Shown here in pieces: positions 20,270 through 29,071 of a DNA stretch of 64,000 nucleotides; the first letter of the stretch is position 1; every line of letters starts with the position of its first letter. Source of the DNA: Asaia bogorensis (GTDB lineage: Bacteria > Pseudomonadota > Alphaproteobacteria > Acetobacterales > Acetobacteraceae); the NCBI GenBank assembly GCA_945897825.1, contig CAMDGX010000009.1, positions 1 through 64,000 of the forward strand, read 5' to 3'. Under the pieces are notes generated by a model. That model was not told the origin of the DNA. It saw nothing but the letters and a program-made list of their open reading frames with translations, and searched no databases. The position numbers and the translations under genes are program-made.

Positions 20270-21292
20270 TCAGGCGGCCGGGGTAAGGGCGGTGCGGTAG
20301 GCGAACAGCCCGACCTGGCCGCCGGTGTGCAGAAACACGATGTTCTGGTCTTTGGACCAGGTCTTCTTGCGCACGAGGTCGATCAGCCCCGCGGCACCCT
20401 TGCCGGAATACACGGGGTCGAGGAAGAGGCCTTCCAGCTGGGCGAACATGGTCAGCGCCTCGACCATGCCTTCGGTCGGGATGCCGTAGCCGGCGCCGAC
20501 ATAGTCGCAATTGGCCTGGACCGCTTCGCGGCGGATGCCGGGCAGGCCCAGCTTCTCCTTCGCGGTCTTCTCGGCAAGGGCATGTACCGCGGCCTCCTGG
20601 CGGTCGCGCGGGTTGCGCACACCGATGCCCAGCACGGGGATGCCCGAATTCAGCGCCTCGAACCCGACCACCAGCCCGGCCTGGGTGCCGGCGGAGCCGG
20701 TGGCATGGACGAAGAGGTCGATCTTCAGGCCCATCTCGTTGGCCTGGGTCATCGTCTCCAGCGCCACATGGGCATAGCCCAGCGCGCCCACGGTGTTGGA
20801 GCCGCCGCCCGGGATCAGGTAGGGCACGTCGCCCTGGGCGCGCAGGCGCTCGCCGACGCCAGCCAGTTCGCCGTTCATGTCGGTGCCGCCGGGACGATAC
20901 TCGATCTGCAGGCCCATCATGCGGTCGAGCAGCACGTTGCCGTTGTCGTTGTAGTCGGTGTCGTTGGTGGCGACGCGGTGCTCCAGCAGGGCGGTGCATT
21001 TCAACCCGAGCTTGGCGCAGGCCGCGGCCGTCTGGCGCACGTGGTTGGACTGCACGGCCCCCTGGGTGACGATGTGGGTCGCACCCTGGGCCAGCGCCTC
21101 GCCCAGCAGGAACTCGAGCTTGCGGTTCTTGTTGCCGCCGGTGGCAAGGCCGGTGCAGTCGTCGCGCTTGATCCACAGCTGCGGCCCGTCGCCGCCGATC
21201 TCGTCGGACAGCGCCTTGGTTAGGCGCGGCATGAACTCGAGCGGGGTGGGGGCGTGGCAGAGCTTCACGCGGGGAAAGCGGGCAAGATGCAT
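20270..21292 (-). CDS. PLP-dependent D-cysteine desulfhydrase / L-cysteate sulfo-lyase family
   Basis: A 340-residue fold-type II PLP enzyme of the ACC-deaminase/D-cysteine desulfhydrase family. [23 protein letters not shown] contains the Schiff-base lysine region (GGNKNRK, about residue 55), followed by [19 protein letters not shown], and [15 protein letters not shown] as the phosphate-binding loop. It would split D-cysteine, L-cysteate or a similar substrate to pyruvate, ammonia and sulfide or sulfite; the annotations DcyD and CuyA are both given to this subfamily and I cannot separate them. It heads the minus-strand run toward the glycosyltransferases, though a functional link to glycans is not obvious. 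The start gives the canonical [10 protein letters not shown]-terminus. Confidence 0.85.
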   Translation of the reverse strand: MHLARFPRVKLCHAPTPLEFMPRLTKALSDEIGGDGPQLWIKRDDCTGLATGGNKNRKLEFLLGEALAQGATHIVTQGAVQSNHVRQTAAACAKLGLKCTALLEHRVATNDTDYNDNGNVLLDRMMGLQIEYRPGGTDMNGELAGVGERLRAQGDVPYLIPGGGSNTVGALGYAHVALETMTQANEMGLKIDLFVHATGSAGTQAGLVVGFEALNSGIPVLGIGVRNPRDRQEAAVHALAEKTAKEKLGLPGIRREAVQANCDYVGAGYGIPTEGMVEALTMFAQLEGLFLDPVYSGKGAAGLIDLVRKKTWSKDQNIVFLHTGGQVGLFAYRTALTPAA

Positions 21293-21551
21293 CTTTGGCG
21301 TTCCTGAGGCAGGGCGTGAGCGGTCGAGGCGTGATCAGTCGGGGCGGCAGGCGGCACGGGCGCCGCTGTAACGGCACGCGGCGGCGCATGTCCCTTCGCT
21401 GTTGTCACAGACACGGGGCGGGATGGCAATGGCGCCGGACTGCCCCAACTGACCGTTGAACCGGTGGGGCCGTTGTGGGCATGGTGCGGGGCGAACCTGC
21501 TGCCGCCATGCCGGGGCTCCCGGTGGCGGGAACCAGGAAAGGACCGAGATC

Positions 21552-22547
21552 ATGCGCATCCGCATCCGTCGTGGCTGGGAGATCCCCGAGGCGCAGGCAA
21601 CCCCGGAGGCTGCGGTGATGGCCAGGCGCGGCCTGCTCGGTCGCGGGCTGGTGGGCGCCGGCGCGGCCTTGGCTGCCGGCGCGGGCACGGCGCAGGCCCA
21701 GTGGCTCAGCCCATCCCGCCTGTTCGGCGCCCCGGTCAAGGAACAGCGCCGCCTGCCGCTGGAGGCCGCGCGCAACGAGCGGTTCGTGCCGGGCCGCGCG
21801 GTCACGGAGGAAATCCACGCCACCACCTACAACAACTACTACGAATTCGGCCTGTCCAAGTCGATCGTGGGCCCCGCCCAGGCGCTGGTGATCGAGCCTT
21901 GGTCGATCCGCATCGAGGGCATGGTGGCGAACCCGCGCACCATCGGCCTCGACGAGATCCTCAAGCAGGTGAAGCTGGAAGAACGCGTCTATCGCTTCCG
22001 CTGCGTCGAGGCATGGGCGATGACGGTGCCGTGGGTGGGCTTTCCGTTGTCCGACCTGCTGCGCATCGCCGAGCCCCAGGCAGGGGCGAAATACGTCGTG
22101 TTCAGCACCATCGCCGACGAGAAGGTGATGCCGGGGCTGCGCGAGAGCTTCTACCCCTATCCCTACACCGACGGGCTGACCATGGCGGAGGCGGCCAACG
22201 AGCTGACGATGCTGGCCGTCGGCATGTATGGCAAGACGCTGCCACCGCAGAATGGGGCGCCGATCCGGCTGGTAACCCCCTGGAAATACGGCTTCAAGCA
22301 GCCGAAGTCGATCGTCAGGATCGCCTTCACCGACAAGCGGCCGGTTGGCTTCTGGGAGGCGTTGCAGGCGGAGGAATACGGATTCTGGGCCAACGTGAAC
22401 CCCGCGGTGCCCCATCCGCGTTGGAGCCAGGCGCGGGAGCGCTTGCTGGGGAGCGGCGAGATGGTGCCGACCCAGATCTGGAACGGCTATGGCGAGGCGG
22501 TCGCCGGCATGTATGCGGGTCTGGAAAAGGAGCGCCTGTTCGCTTGA
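21552..22547 (+). CDS. msrP: Protein-methionine-sulfoxide reductase catalytic subunit (molybdopterin)
   Basis: A 331-residue MsrP (YedY) protein. It has a twin-arginine signal (about residues 25-50, ARRGLLGRGLVGAGAALAAG) ending in AQAQ, then a sulfite-oxidase fold. The molybdopterin-ligating cysteine is in YRFRCVEAWAMTVPW near residue 155. TTYNNYYEFGLSK and PWKYGFKQPKSIVRI are family signatures. It repairs oxidised methionines in periplasmic proteins, normally with electrons from the haem membrane partner MsrQ. No MsrQ of normal size follows; instead a 107-residue membrane protein overlaps the stop. The ATG at 21552 yields the standard N-terminus. Confidence 0.93.
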   Translation: MRIRIRRGWEIPEAQATPEAAVMARRGLLGRGLVGAGAALAAGAGTAQAQWLSPSRLFGAPVKEQRRLPLEAARNERFVPGRAVTEEIHATTYNNYYEFGLSKSIVGPAQALVIEPWSIRIEGMVANPRTIGLDEILKQVKLEERVYRFRCVEAWAMTVPWVGFPLSDLLRIAEPQAGAKYVVFSTIADEKVMPGLRESFYPYPYTDGLTMAEAANELTMLAVGMYGKTLPPQNGAPIRLVTPWKYGFKQPKSIVRIAFTDKRPVGFWEALQAEEYGFWANVNPAVPHPRWSQARERLLGSGEMVPTQIWNGYGEAVAGMYAGLEKERLFA

Positions 22548-22867
22548 GTCCCTTCGCCTCCCCCTCGGTGCGCGTGCTGTCGGTGCTTTCGGCATCGTGC
22601 CTCGTGCTGGCCTTCGCGCTGGCCGTGACGATGCCGCCGACCGCCACGCTGTCGCAGCTCATCGCCCGCTGGCGGCCGAAAGGGGTGGCGGGGCTGGAGG
22701 ATTTCATGGGGCGCAACCTGCCCGACTGGGCATGGGAGAGCGTCGTCCTGCCGGTGCTGTCGCGGCCGTGCTGGCTGATGCCGGTCGAGGCGGCGCTGGT
22801 GTTTGGCGGCATCGCCACCACGATGGCGCTGCGGCAGATGCGCACGGCCGAACGGCGCCGGGGGTAG
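22544..22867 (+). CDS. Small membrane protein overlapping msrP
   Basis: A 107-codon frame starting with a TTG that overlaps the msrP stop by four bases (TTGA); a GTG at 22568 is an alternative start. Two hydrophobic segments are visible, near residues 10-30 (VLSVLSASCLVLAFALAV) and 78-98 (CWLMPVEAALVFGGIATTMAL), joined by an amphipathic stretch with RWRPKGVAGLEDFM. No family is recognised. The overlap and matching codon bias suggest it is real and cotranslated with msrP, perhaps as an assembly or anchoring partner. It is too short for MsrQ, which has five or six membrane spans, and no haem-ligand histidine pattern is visible. Confidence 0.6.
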   Translation: MSPFASPSVRVLSVLSASCLVLAFALAVTMPPTATLSQLIARWRPKGVAGLEDFMGRNLPDWAWESVVLPVLSRPCWLMPVEAALVFGGIATTMALRQMRTAERRRG

Positions 22868-22914
22868 GCGGCAATGGGGCGCCCGCGCAACCGCGAGCGC
22901 CCCGAAAGTGGCGC

Positions 22915-24021
22915 CTATTGCGCGGCGATGGCCGCCTGGGTCGGCACGAGATGGGCGGTACGCGGCTTCACCTCGTCGGCGATCAGGCGCAGCGAGGTCT
23001 GCCAGGCCTGCGGGTTCTCGACGTAGTCGAAGCCGAACACCAGCAGCTGTCCGAACCCGCCCACGTCGTTGTAGACGGCCTCGATCTTCTTCGCGACGGT
23101 GGCCGGCGAGCCGACGAGCCAGTTGTGGTGGGCGCAATACTCCACCGTCACCTCCTCGTCCGGCACGTTCGGCTCGTGCTTGAGGTATTCCTTGAAGCCG
23201 AAATTCGACAGCAGCGGCAGGAAATACTCGCGCATCATGCGCCCCATCGGGCCGTTCACCGCGAGGTCCCACGCCTGCTCGTCGGTCTCGGCGACGAAGA
23301 TCTCGCGCACCAGGCGCCAGTCGCGACGGTTCGGCACCCGGCCGGACTTCGCCGCCCCGGCTTCCACCGACTCCCAGTGGCTTTTCACGTAGCCGGGGTT
23401 GAGGTTGAGGCTCATCGGGATGTAGCCGAACTCGCCGGCCATCTTCAGCGTGTCGGAGTTTTTCGACAGGCCGGCCACCCCGATCGGCGGATGCGGTTGC
23501 TGCAGCGGCATGATGTGCGGCTTCAGAAAGCCGAACATCGTGTCGGGCTTGTTCACCGTCCAGTGCTTGCCCTTGTGCTCCCACGGCCCCGGCTGGCTCC
23601 AGAGCTTGAGGATGATGTCCAGCGCCTCGCGCGTCATCTCCCGGTTGGCACCGGACATGCCGTCGACATTGAACATCGCCCAGTCGCTCGGCAGCCCGGA
23701 GGCCGCGATGCCGAAATTGAGCCGTCCGCCGGAGAGGTGGTCGAGCATCGCCACGCGATTGGCCAGCTCCGCGGGGTGATGATAGGGCAGAAGGAATCCG
23801 CCCGGCCCGATGCGGATGCGCTTGGTTTGCAGCAGCGCCTGGGCAATCAGCAGATCGGGCGCCGGGTGTGGTTCCCAGGGTGCCGTGTGGTGCTCGCCGA
23901 TCCAGATTTCCGAGAACCCCAGCTCGTCCAGCCAGCGGAAGGTCTGCAGGTCCCAGTCGTGTCCGTCCTTCAGGCTCCGCTCCGGCGGATGGGACGGCAT
24001 GGTGAAGTAGCCGAATTCCAT
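22915..24021 (-). CDS. LLM-class flavin-dependent oxidoreductase
   Basis: A 368-residue luciferase-like protein starting MEFGYFTMPSHPPERS, with LGFSEIWIGEHHTAPWEPHPAPDLL, GFLLPYHHPAELANRVAMLDHLS and GRLNFGIAASGLPSDWAMF. These match FMN-dependent monooxygenases of the nitrilotriacetate/alkanal type. It belongs to a different subgroup from the proteins at 4355 and 61742, which share GWE(V/M)IASPE and the GPGAL loop. It stands alone between convergent msrP genes and a small exported-protein pair, with about 100 bases of intergenic DNA upstream. The substrate cannot be read from sequence; small organic or xenobiotic compounds are typical for the family. Confidence 0.85.
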   Translation of the reverse strand: MEFGYFTMPSHPPERSLKDGHDWDLQTFRWLDELGFSEIWIGEHHTAPWEPHPAPDLLIAQALLQTKRIRIGPGGFLLPYHHPAELANRVAMLDHLSGGRLNFGIAASGLPSDWAMFNVDGMSGANREMTREALDIILKLWSQPGPWEHKGKHWTVNKPDTMFGFLKPHIMPLQQPHPPIGVAGLSKNSDTLKMAGEFGYIPMSLNLNPGYVKSHWESVEAGAAKSGRVPNRRDWRLVREIFVAETDEQAWDLAVNGPMGRMMREYFLPLLSNFGFKEYLKHEPNVPDEEVTVEYCAHHNWLVGSPATVAKKIEAVYNDVGGFGQLLVFGFDYVENPQAWQTSLRLIADEVKPRTAHLVPTQAAIAAQ

Positions 24022-24125
24022 GGTCGTGTTCCCCTCGATGCCGGGCCGTCGTTGCGGCCCTACGCGAGCCTACAGCGCCAGGCCCTTCGCGCGCCATATC
24101 CGCGCGCTCCTGCAACGAGCCTGCC

Positions 24126-24431
24126 TCAGGGAGCGGCCGCCTCCTGGAACATCGACAGGTCGGCGTCGAACAGGAACTCGCCATAGACCAGGAAGCATCC
24201 CAGGCCAGGCGGCAGTGAATCGTAGGCGTTGCGTGCATACTGCCCCACCCGTTGCGCGACGATGCCCGCCCGCACCGGCGCATCCGCGCTGGAATCGGGA
24301 AACTGGCGGGCCTGCTGACGCAGCACCTGGCTTTCCAGCGCCCGGCACTGGCCGGACGCATCCTCCATCTGCGGCGGCGCGCTCCAGGCAACGGCAGCGA
24401 GCAGCAGCAGCGTGATGATGGTGCGGCGCAT
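24126..24431 (-). CDS. Small exported protein with paired cysteines
   Basis: A 101-residue protein with a signal peptide (MRRTIITLLLLAAVAWSAP), then a helix-rich mature part. Cysteines lie at CRALESQVLRQQ and in DSLPPGLGCFLVYGEFLFDAD, and may form a disulfide in the periplasm. I recognise no family. It shares layout and key residues with the next protein upstream (24487-24837): signal peptide, C-x-ALE, PPGxGC, then a DxD about ten residues later. The two are therefore tandem paralogues. They lie in line with the NUDIX gene, DUF4340 and Gld-like ABC genes, on the same strand, which hints at an envelope-related role. Confidence 0.6.
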   Translation of the reverse strand: MRRTIITLLLLAAVAWSAPPQMEDASGQCRALESQVLRQQARQFPDSSADAPVRAGIVAQRVGQYARNAYDSLPPGLGCFLVYGEFLFDADLSMFQEAAAP

Positions 24432-24486
24432 GCGATCCCCCCCTGGTTGCGCAAGGCTAGGCGCGGGGCACTCGCCGCCGCAACTG

Positions 24487-24837
24487 CTACCGCCCCGACA
24501 GCACGCTGCGCAGCACCTCGCCGATATCCGGATCGAGCGTCATCTTCCACCAGCCCACCACGCAGCCCGCACCGGGCGGAAGCTGGGGGAAGCGCGCGCG
24601 AATTGCCTCCTCGGCCAACATCCCCCGCGTCGCGCCCATCGTCTCGGCGAGGAAGCTGCGCGCGCGCGCTAGCCGCGGATCGGCCGCGAGTTGCGGCGGC
24701 AGTTTCGCCACCTCCGCATCCAGCACCGCCACCGTGCGCCGCTCCAGCGCGGGGCAGGGGGCGTCGGTGCCCTCCGTCAGCTGCGGCCCGAACCATGCCC
24801 CGCCCGCGAGCAGCGCCAACAGGATCAACAGGCGCAT
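24487..24837 (-). CDS. Small exported protein, paralogue of the downstream gene
   Basis: A 116-residue protein with an N-terminal signal (MRLLILLALLAGGAWFGP), then CPALERRTVAVLDAEVAKLPPQL, a central helix, and FPQLPPGAGCVVGWWKMTLDPD near the C-terminus. It matches the neighbour at 24126-24431 in the order C-P/R-ALE, PPGxGC and DxD, so both arose by duplication. Its start lies 4 bases past the NUDIX gene stop, which suggests cotranscription. No family is recognised; a periplasmic binding or chaperone role is conceivable, but nothing shows it. Confidence 0.6.
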   Translation of the reverse strand: MRLLILLALLAGGAWFGPQLTEGTDAPCPALERRTVAVLDAEVAKLPPQLAADPRLARARSFLAETMGATRGMLAEEAIRARFPQLPPGAGCVVGWWKMTLDPDIGEVLRSVLSGR

Positions 24838-24841
24838 CGCC

Positions 24842-25285
24842 CTATAGCGCCAGCAGGCGTCGCGCGATGTCGATCACCCGGTGTGCCTCGCTCCACAGGC
24901 GATACTCCGCTAGCGCATCGACCGACACCCACACCACTTCGGAGACATCGTCGCCCGCCACCGCCTCGTCGCCCTGCCAGAGGGCCGCGAAGTCGATGAT
25001 CGTGTAGTGGTAGCGGACGCGGCCGTCGGGGTCGCGATGGATGGAATCGACATTGGCGGCGAGGTGGACCGCGCCGATCACGATCCCGCATTCCTCCAGG
25101 ATTTCGCGCCGTGCCGCATCGGCCGCCGTCTCGCCGATTTCCTGCGCGCCGCCGGGCAAGGCCCAGGCGCCGAGGCTGGGGGCCTTACCGCGCCGCACCA
25201 GCAGAACCTCCGGTACCCCCGCCCCGGGGCGCAGCACCGCGACTCCGATGCCGACCACCGGGCGCGCCGGATACTCGCGGCTCAT
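24842..25285 (-). CDS. NUDIX hydrolase
   Basis: A 147-residue NUDIX protein. The signature GX5EX7REUXEEXGU is complete: GGAQEIGETAADAARREILEE then CGIV, around residues 44-68, with the glutamates that bind Mg or Mn. It would hydrolyse a nucleoside diphosphate linked to another moiety, such as an oxidised nucleotide, ADP-ribose or a nucleotide sugar. The context suggests ADP-ribose-type housekeeping, but substrates cannot be read from sequence. The ATG at 25285 gives MSREYPARPVVGIGVAV, the usual start of the fold. It lies 25 bases after the DUF4340 gene stop, in the same orientation. Confidence 0.88.
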   Translation of the reverse strand: MSREYPARPVVGIGVAVLRPGAGVPEVLLVRRGKAPSLGAWALPGGAQEIGETAADAARREILEECGIVIGAVHLAANVDSIHRDPDGRVRYHYTIIDFAALWQGDEAVAGDDVSEVVWVSVDALAEYRLWSEAHRVIDIARRLLAL

Positions 25286-25310
25286 GGCGCGCGATGCCGG
25301 GCCGCCTGCG

Positions 25311-26417
25311 TCACTCGCTTTCCTTCTTTTCACCCTCGGGCTTCTCGACCTCGGACTTCTCGGGCTCGGGAGCGTCGGCCGCCGGCGAATCCGCAGCCGG
25401 CTTTTCGGCCTCGTCGCTCTTGAGCTCGTCCAGCGTCGGGACGAAGCCCTTCTCCTTCCACGAGCCCACCTGATACGCCCAGCCACCCAGGCGGGCATTG
25501 AGCGCGTCGGCACGGGCCTTGGCCTCGCCCTCGCCGGCGGCTTGGAACTGCGCCCAGACATCGACGTCGGCGCGATAGACCGTCACCGTCATCTTCATGC
25601 CGTCGGTGAGCGTGTACACGGCCGAGCCCACCTTCTCGCCCGGCTGCTCGGCGGCCGGCTTGACCTCCATCAGCGTCAGCGAGTCGAGCCCGCGGAACAC
25701 GTCCTCGACGCGATATTCGTCCAGCTTAGGGTGCTCCGCCGGCGATTTCAGCACCAGCGTGTCGCCCTCGCGGCCGAATTCCAGCGTGCCCTCCGCGCGG
25801 GTGCTGACGATGCTCGCCACCTCGTCCTTGCGGATGTTGGTGATCTCGCGCTCGAACCACAGCTGCGGGTCCGCGTCGACCGGCACCCGCCCCTCGGCCA
25901 GCCAGGACTGCGCCTCGCCGACGCGACGGATGTAGATGCTCTCGGGCACGTTCCCCGCGGTGCGCACCCGGCGATGGCCGACGATCAGCTCGGCGATCAC
26001 CTTGTCGCCCGGCCCCAGCACGCGCAGCAGGTTCGCGGTCGTGACGGGCTTGTTCGGGTCGCCCACGCCCAGCCGGTCGTATTGTTCGGGGTCGGCGGTG
26101 CGCGCCTCGGTGACGCGCAGTTCCGTCAGTCCGGTCAGCAGCTCGCGCAGCCGGTCCTGCTGCGCGCGATAGCCGCCGCGCTCGGCGATGCCCCAGATGC
26201 CGTCCTTGCGCACCAACGTCAGCGTGCGGCCCTTCGTCGTCACGGTCACGCGCTCGGCTTCCTGCAAGCGTGACGCGAGGCCGGGGAACACCAGCGTGCC
26301 GGGGGCGACCGCCTTCTGCCCGCCGCCGTGGGAGGGCATGCCGAACTGCCAGCCGGCCACCAGGGCGATCGCGCCGGCGACGGCCAGGAACAGGGTGTTG
26401 CGCAGGGTCTTGGTCAT
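25311..26417 (-). CDS. DUF4340-domain membrane-anchored protein
   Basis: A 368-residue DUF4340 protein. One N-terminal membrane helix (about 7-27, NTLFLAVAGAIALVAGWQ) anchors a periplasmic beta-rich domain with repeated motifs such as KDGIWGIAERGGYRAQQDRL and RLGVGDPNKP. The last 35 residues are a highly charged Glu/Lys/Pro tail (for example EPEKSEVEKPEGEKK), probably disordered. In many proteobacteria this gene accompanies a Gld-like ABC transporter (GldG, permease, ATPase), as here. It starts with a strong GAGGAGGGG site, 13 bases after the GldG-like stop. Its job is not established; it may be a periplasmic accessory of the exporter. Confidence 0.85.
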   Translation of the reverse strand: MTKTLRNTLFLAVAGAIALVAGWQFGMPSHGGGQKAVAPGTLVFPGLASRLQEAERVTVTTKGRTLTLVRKDGIWGIAERGGYRAQQDRLRELLTGLTELRVTEARTADPEQYDRLGVGDPNKPVTTANLLRVLGPGDKVIAELIVGHRRVRTAGNVPESIYIRRVGEAQSWLAEGRVPVDADPQLWFEREITNIRKDEVASIVSTRAEGTLEFGREGDTLVLKSPAEHPKLDEYRVEDVFRGLDSLTLMEVKPAAEQPGEKVGSAVYTLTDGMKMTVTVYRADVDVWAQFQAAGEGEAKARADALNARLGGWAYQVGSWKEKGFVPTLDELKSDEAEKPAADSPAADAPEPEKSEVEKPEGEKKESE

Positions 26418-26430
26418 ATCGCGCCCCTCC

Positions 26431-28332
26431 TCAGGCCCGCGCCCGGGCGCGCCGCTGCCGCCGGGCAAGGCCGAGCACCAGGGCCAGCAGTGTCAGCACG
26501 GCGGGCACCAGGGCGATATTGAACAGGCGCAGCTGCGTCTCGAGCGTGCGGATGTCGCGGCGCAATTCCAGCTGAACGTTGCGCAGCTTGCCGCGGGTAT
26601 CTGCGATGTCGCGGCGCAGCGCGTCGATCGTCTCGCGCTGCTGCTCGGAGATCACGGCATTCGGCGCCTGGCTGCCGCGGCCGGTGCGCAGTTCGGTCAG
26701 CTTCTTCTGCGTCTCGTCCAGATGCGCCTGGAGCTGCTGCTCGGTCTGGCGGAATCGCGCCTCGGCGGTGCGCTGCATGTCCTCGACCAGCTCGAACGGC
26801 CGCAGCGAGGCGCCGCGCGAGCGCAGCCCGATCAGCGCGTCGCCGCCGGCGAGCGTGCCGACCAGGTTGGCCACGAACGGCCCGTTGTCGCTGAACGGGG
26901 TGGCTTCCTGCTGGCCGAAGAACTCCTGCACGCGCACCCAGTAGCGGTCGGCGAGGATGTCGCTGTCGGCGACCACCACCATGTTGGCGGCACCCTCGGT
27001 CTTGGATCGGTGCTCCGGCAGCGTCACAGGCTCCTTGGCATCGGCGGGCGGCGGAGGTGCGGCTGCAAAGGCGGATGCCAACTCGCCGCGTACGCGCGCC
27101 GCGATCACCCGGCGCTGGTTGTCCGGCCGGAACTCGGCCAGGATCCTGCCGGGGTCGGGGAAGCTCTTCACCTTGTCCAGCGCCACCGGCCCGGACATCT
27201 CCGAACTGGTCAGCAGCGGCGTGAACTCGATCGTCGTCCCTTCCTTCTTCGACAAAGACCCGGTGGCGGCGACAGTCACCTGCGTCAGCTCCACCGTCGC
27301 CGGGTCGTTGGTGTTGAGCCCGTCGCGAATGTTGTACCAGGCGACGTAGTCCACCACCTGCGCCCGGTCGCCCGGGGAGGCGCGCACCCGCCAGGCGCCC
27401 TTCAGGTCGCCGACCAGATTGGCGTCGTCGAACACGATGCCCCAGGCGTCGAACAGCTTGGCGAGATTGCTGCCGGTGTCGCGCGGCGGCTGCCCGGTCT
27501 GCGGATCGGCCACCGCGCCCTGCGCCTCGCTGTGCGGGTCGACCATCACCATCAGCCGGCCGCCGCGCATCACGAACTGGTCGATCGCATACAGCGTGTT
27601 GTCCGACAGGTTCTGGGCATGCGCCACCAGCAGCACCTGGATCTCGGGGTCGATCACCTGCGCGTTCAGCGGAACCTGCCGCAGCCCGAAGGCCTGGCGC
27701 AGCTGCATCGCGGCCACCCAGGGCTGCCCCGCCGCACGGTTCTGCGTCATCATCATCATGCGCGGGTCGCCCTCGAGCGGCAGGGACGACATGAGCCCGA
27801 TTAGCGGCCGCTTCGGGCTCGACAATTCATAGATCAGCCGCGTCAGGTCGAATTCCAGGAAGCGCTCGCGCTCCGGCTGGAAGAACGCGATGGTGCGCTC
27901 GTCGTCCAGCAGGTTCGAGGCGGCGAGCCCGAAGAACACCTGCTCGCCGGATTGGTCGATCGGCACGCCCTGCAGCCCGTAGGCGACGGCGCGGTCCTCG
28001 GTCGTGCTGAACGGCTCGGGATCGTAGAACTCCAGGCGGATCTTGCCGTCCGACGCGCCGGCATACTCGCGCAGCATCTCGGTCACGCGGTCGGCATACG
28101 CGCCGTACATCGGGATTCGGCTGCCCAGCGTGCGCGAATAATAGAAGCGCAGCGTGATCGGGTCCTTCAGCTCGGACAGGATCTTCCGCGTGCCCGGCGC
28201 CAGCGTGTAGAGCCGCTGCTGCGTCAGGTCGAGCTTGGCCTGGGCCAGGCGATATTCCGCGATCAAGTTGATGCCGACCAGGATGGCGAGCACCGCCACC
28301 ACGCCGACAACGGAGGTCCAGAGACGGCGCAT
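26431..28332 (-). CDS. GldG-like periplasmic component of ABC-type transport system
   Basis: A 633-residue GldG-family protein (DUF4350/ABC-type uncharacterised transport). It has an N-terminal membrane segment (about 7-27), a long extracytoplasmic domain with LRFYYSRTLGSRIPMYGAYAD, EFYDPEPF and MMMMTQNRAAGQPWVAA, then a coiled coil (about 555-600, ARFRQTEQQLQAHLDETQ). A second membrane span lies near the C-terminus (LVPAVLTLLALVLGLARR), followed by a basic tail. It is preceded by the permease (4 bases) and ATPase. Gld proteins act in gliding in Bacteroidetes, but proteobacterial relatives are of unknown function, so a gliding role should not be assumed. Regulation is not visible. Confidence 0.88.
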   Translation of the reverse strand: MRRLWTSVVGVVAVLAILVGINLIAEYRLAQAKLDLTQQRLYTLAPGTRKILSELKDPITLRFYYSRTLGSRIPMYGAYADRVTEMLREYAGASDGKIRLEFYDPEPFSTTEDRAVAYGLQGVPIDQSGEQVFFGLAASNLLDDERTIAFFQPERERFLEFDLTRLIYELSSPKRPLIGLMSSLPLEGDPRMMMMTQNRAAGQPWVAAMQLRQAFGLRQVPLNAQVIDPEIQVLLVAHAQNLSDNTLYAIDQFVMRGGRLMVMVDPHSEAQGAVADPQTGQPPRDTGSNLAKLFDAWGIVFDDANLVGDLKGAWRVRASPGDRAQVVDYVAWYNIRDGLNTNDPATVELTQVTVAATGSLSKKEGTTIEFTPLLTSSEMSGPVALDKVKSFPDPGRILAEFRPDNQRRVIAARVRGELASAFAAAPPPPADAKEPVTLPEHRSKTEGAANMVVVADSDILADRYWVRVQEFFGQQEATPFSDNGPFVANLVGTLAGGDALIGLRSRGASLRPFELVEDMQRTAEARFRQTEQQLQAHLDETQKKLTELRTGRGSQAPNAVISEQQRETIDALRRDIADTRGKLRNVQLELRRDIRTLETQLRLFNIALVPAVLTLLALVLGLARRQRRARARA

Positions 28333-28336
28333 CGGT

Positions 28337-29068
28337 TCAGTCCGCCTTGCGATGTTCGACGATGACGGTGTTCAGGTAGAGCCAGAACCCGATGAAGCTG
28401 GCGAAGTAGATCAGGTCGCGCAGCGAGATGACCCCGCGCGTGAAGCCCTGGAACCGCTCCGCCACCGAAAGCCGCCGCGCGACCTCCGCCAGCGTCGGCA
28501 CCGTCTTGGATAGGAAGTCGGTCACCAGCGGATACGAGGCTACGGCGAACAGGAAGCACACGGCCACGGCCAGCACGAAGGCAATCACCTGGTTCTTGGT
28601 CGCCGCCGACAGCGCCGAGCCGATCGACAGGAAGGCGCCCGCCACCAGCAGCGCCCCGAGATACCCTGTCGCGATCACCCCGTTGTCCGGATTGCCCAGG
28701 AAGTTCACGGTGATGATGAACGGGAAGGTCAGCGCCAGCGCGATCGCACAGAATGCCCAGGCGGCGAGGAACTTGCCGACCACAGCCTGCGCCTGGGTGA
28801 TCGGCAGCGTCAGCAGCAGCTCGATCGTGCCCAGCCGCCGCTCCTCCGCCCAGAGCCGCATGGTGATCGCCGGCACCAGCAGCAGGAACACCCAGGGGAC
28901 GAAGTTGAAGAACGGGGCGAGGTCCGCCTGGTTGCGCTCGAAGAAATTGCCGAGGTTGAAGGTCAGAACCCCCTGCAACGCCAGGAAGATGACGATGAAA
29001 ACCACGGCGACCGGGGTGGCGAAGTAGCCGCCCAGCTCGCGGCGGGCGACGATCATGGTGTTGCGCAT
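28337..29068 (-). CDS. Gld-like ABC transporter permease
   Basis: A 243-residue ABC-2 type permease with about six hydrophobic spans (VAVVFIVIFLALQGV, FVPWVFLLLVPAITM, AWAFCAIALALTF, VAGAFLSIGSAL, VIAFVLAVAVCFLFAVAS). RLWAEERRLGTIELLLTLPITQAQAVVGKF is the ABC-2 signature linking spans 2 and 3. It would form the membrane channel for the ATPase next door and the GldG-like partner. The ATG at 29068 lies 3 bases past the ATPase stop, so the pair is translationally coupled. Substrate is unknown. Confidence 0.9.
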   Translation of the reverse strand: MRNTMIVARRELGGYFATPVAVVFIVIFLALQGVLTFNLGNFFERNQADLAPFFNFVPWVFLLLVPAITMRLWAEERRLGTIELLLTLPITQAQAVVGKFLAAWAFCAIALALTFPFIITVNFLGNPDNGVIATGYLGALLVAGAFLSIGSALSAATKNQVIAFVLAVAVCFLFAVASYPLVTDFLSKTVPTLAEVARRLSVAERFQGFTRGVISLRDLIYFASFIGFWLYLNTVIVEHRKAD

Positions 29069-29071
29069 CGG

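Noticed and set aside
22544-22867. MsrQ assignment for the small membrane protein after msrP
   Set aside because: It has only two hydrophobic segments and about 107 residues; MsrQ has five or six spans and haem-ligand histidines.
28337-29068. Gliding-motility function for the Gld-like genes
   Set aside because: Proteobacterial homologues are not known to drive gliding; only fold-level similarity is visible.
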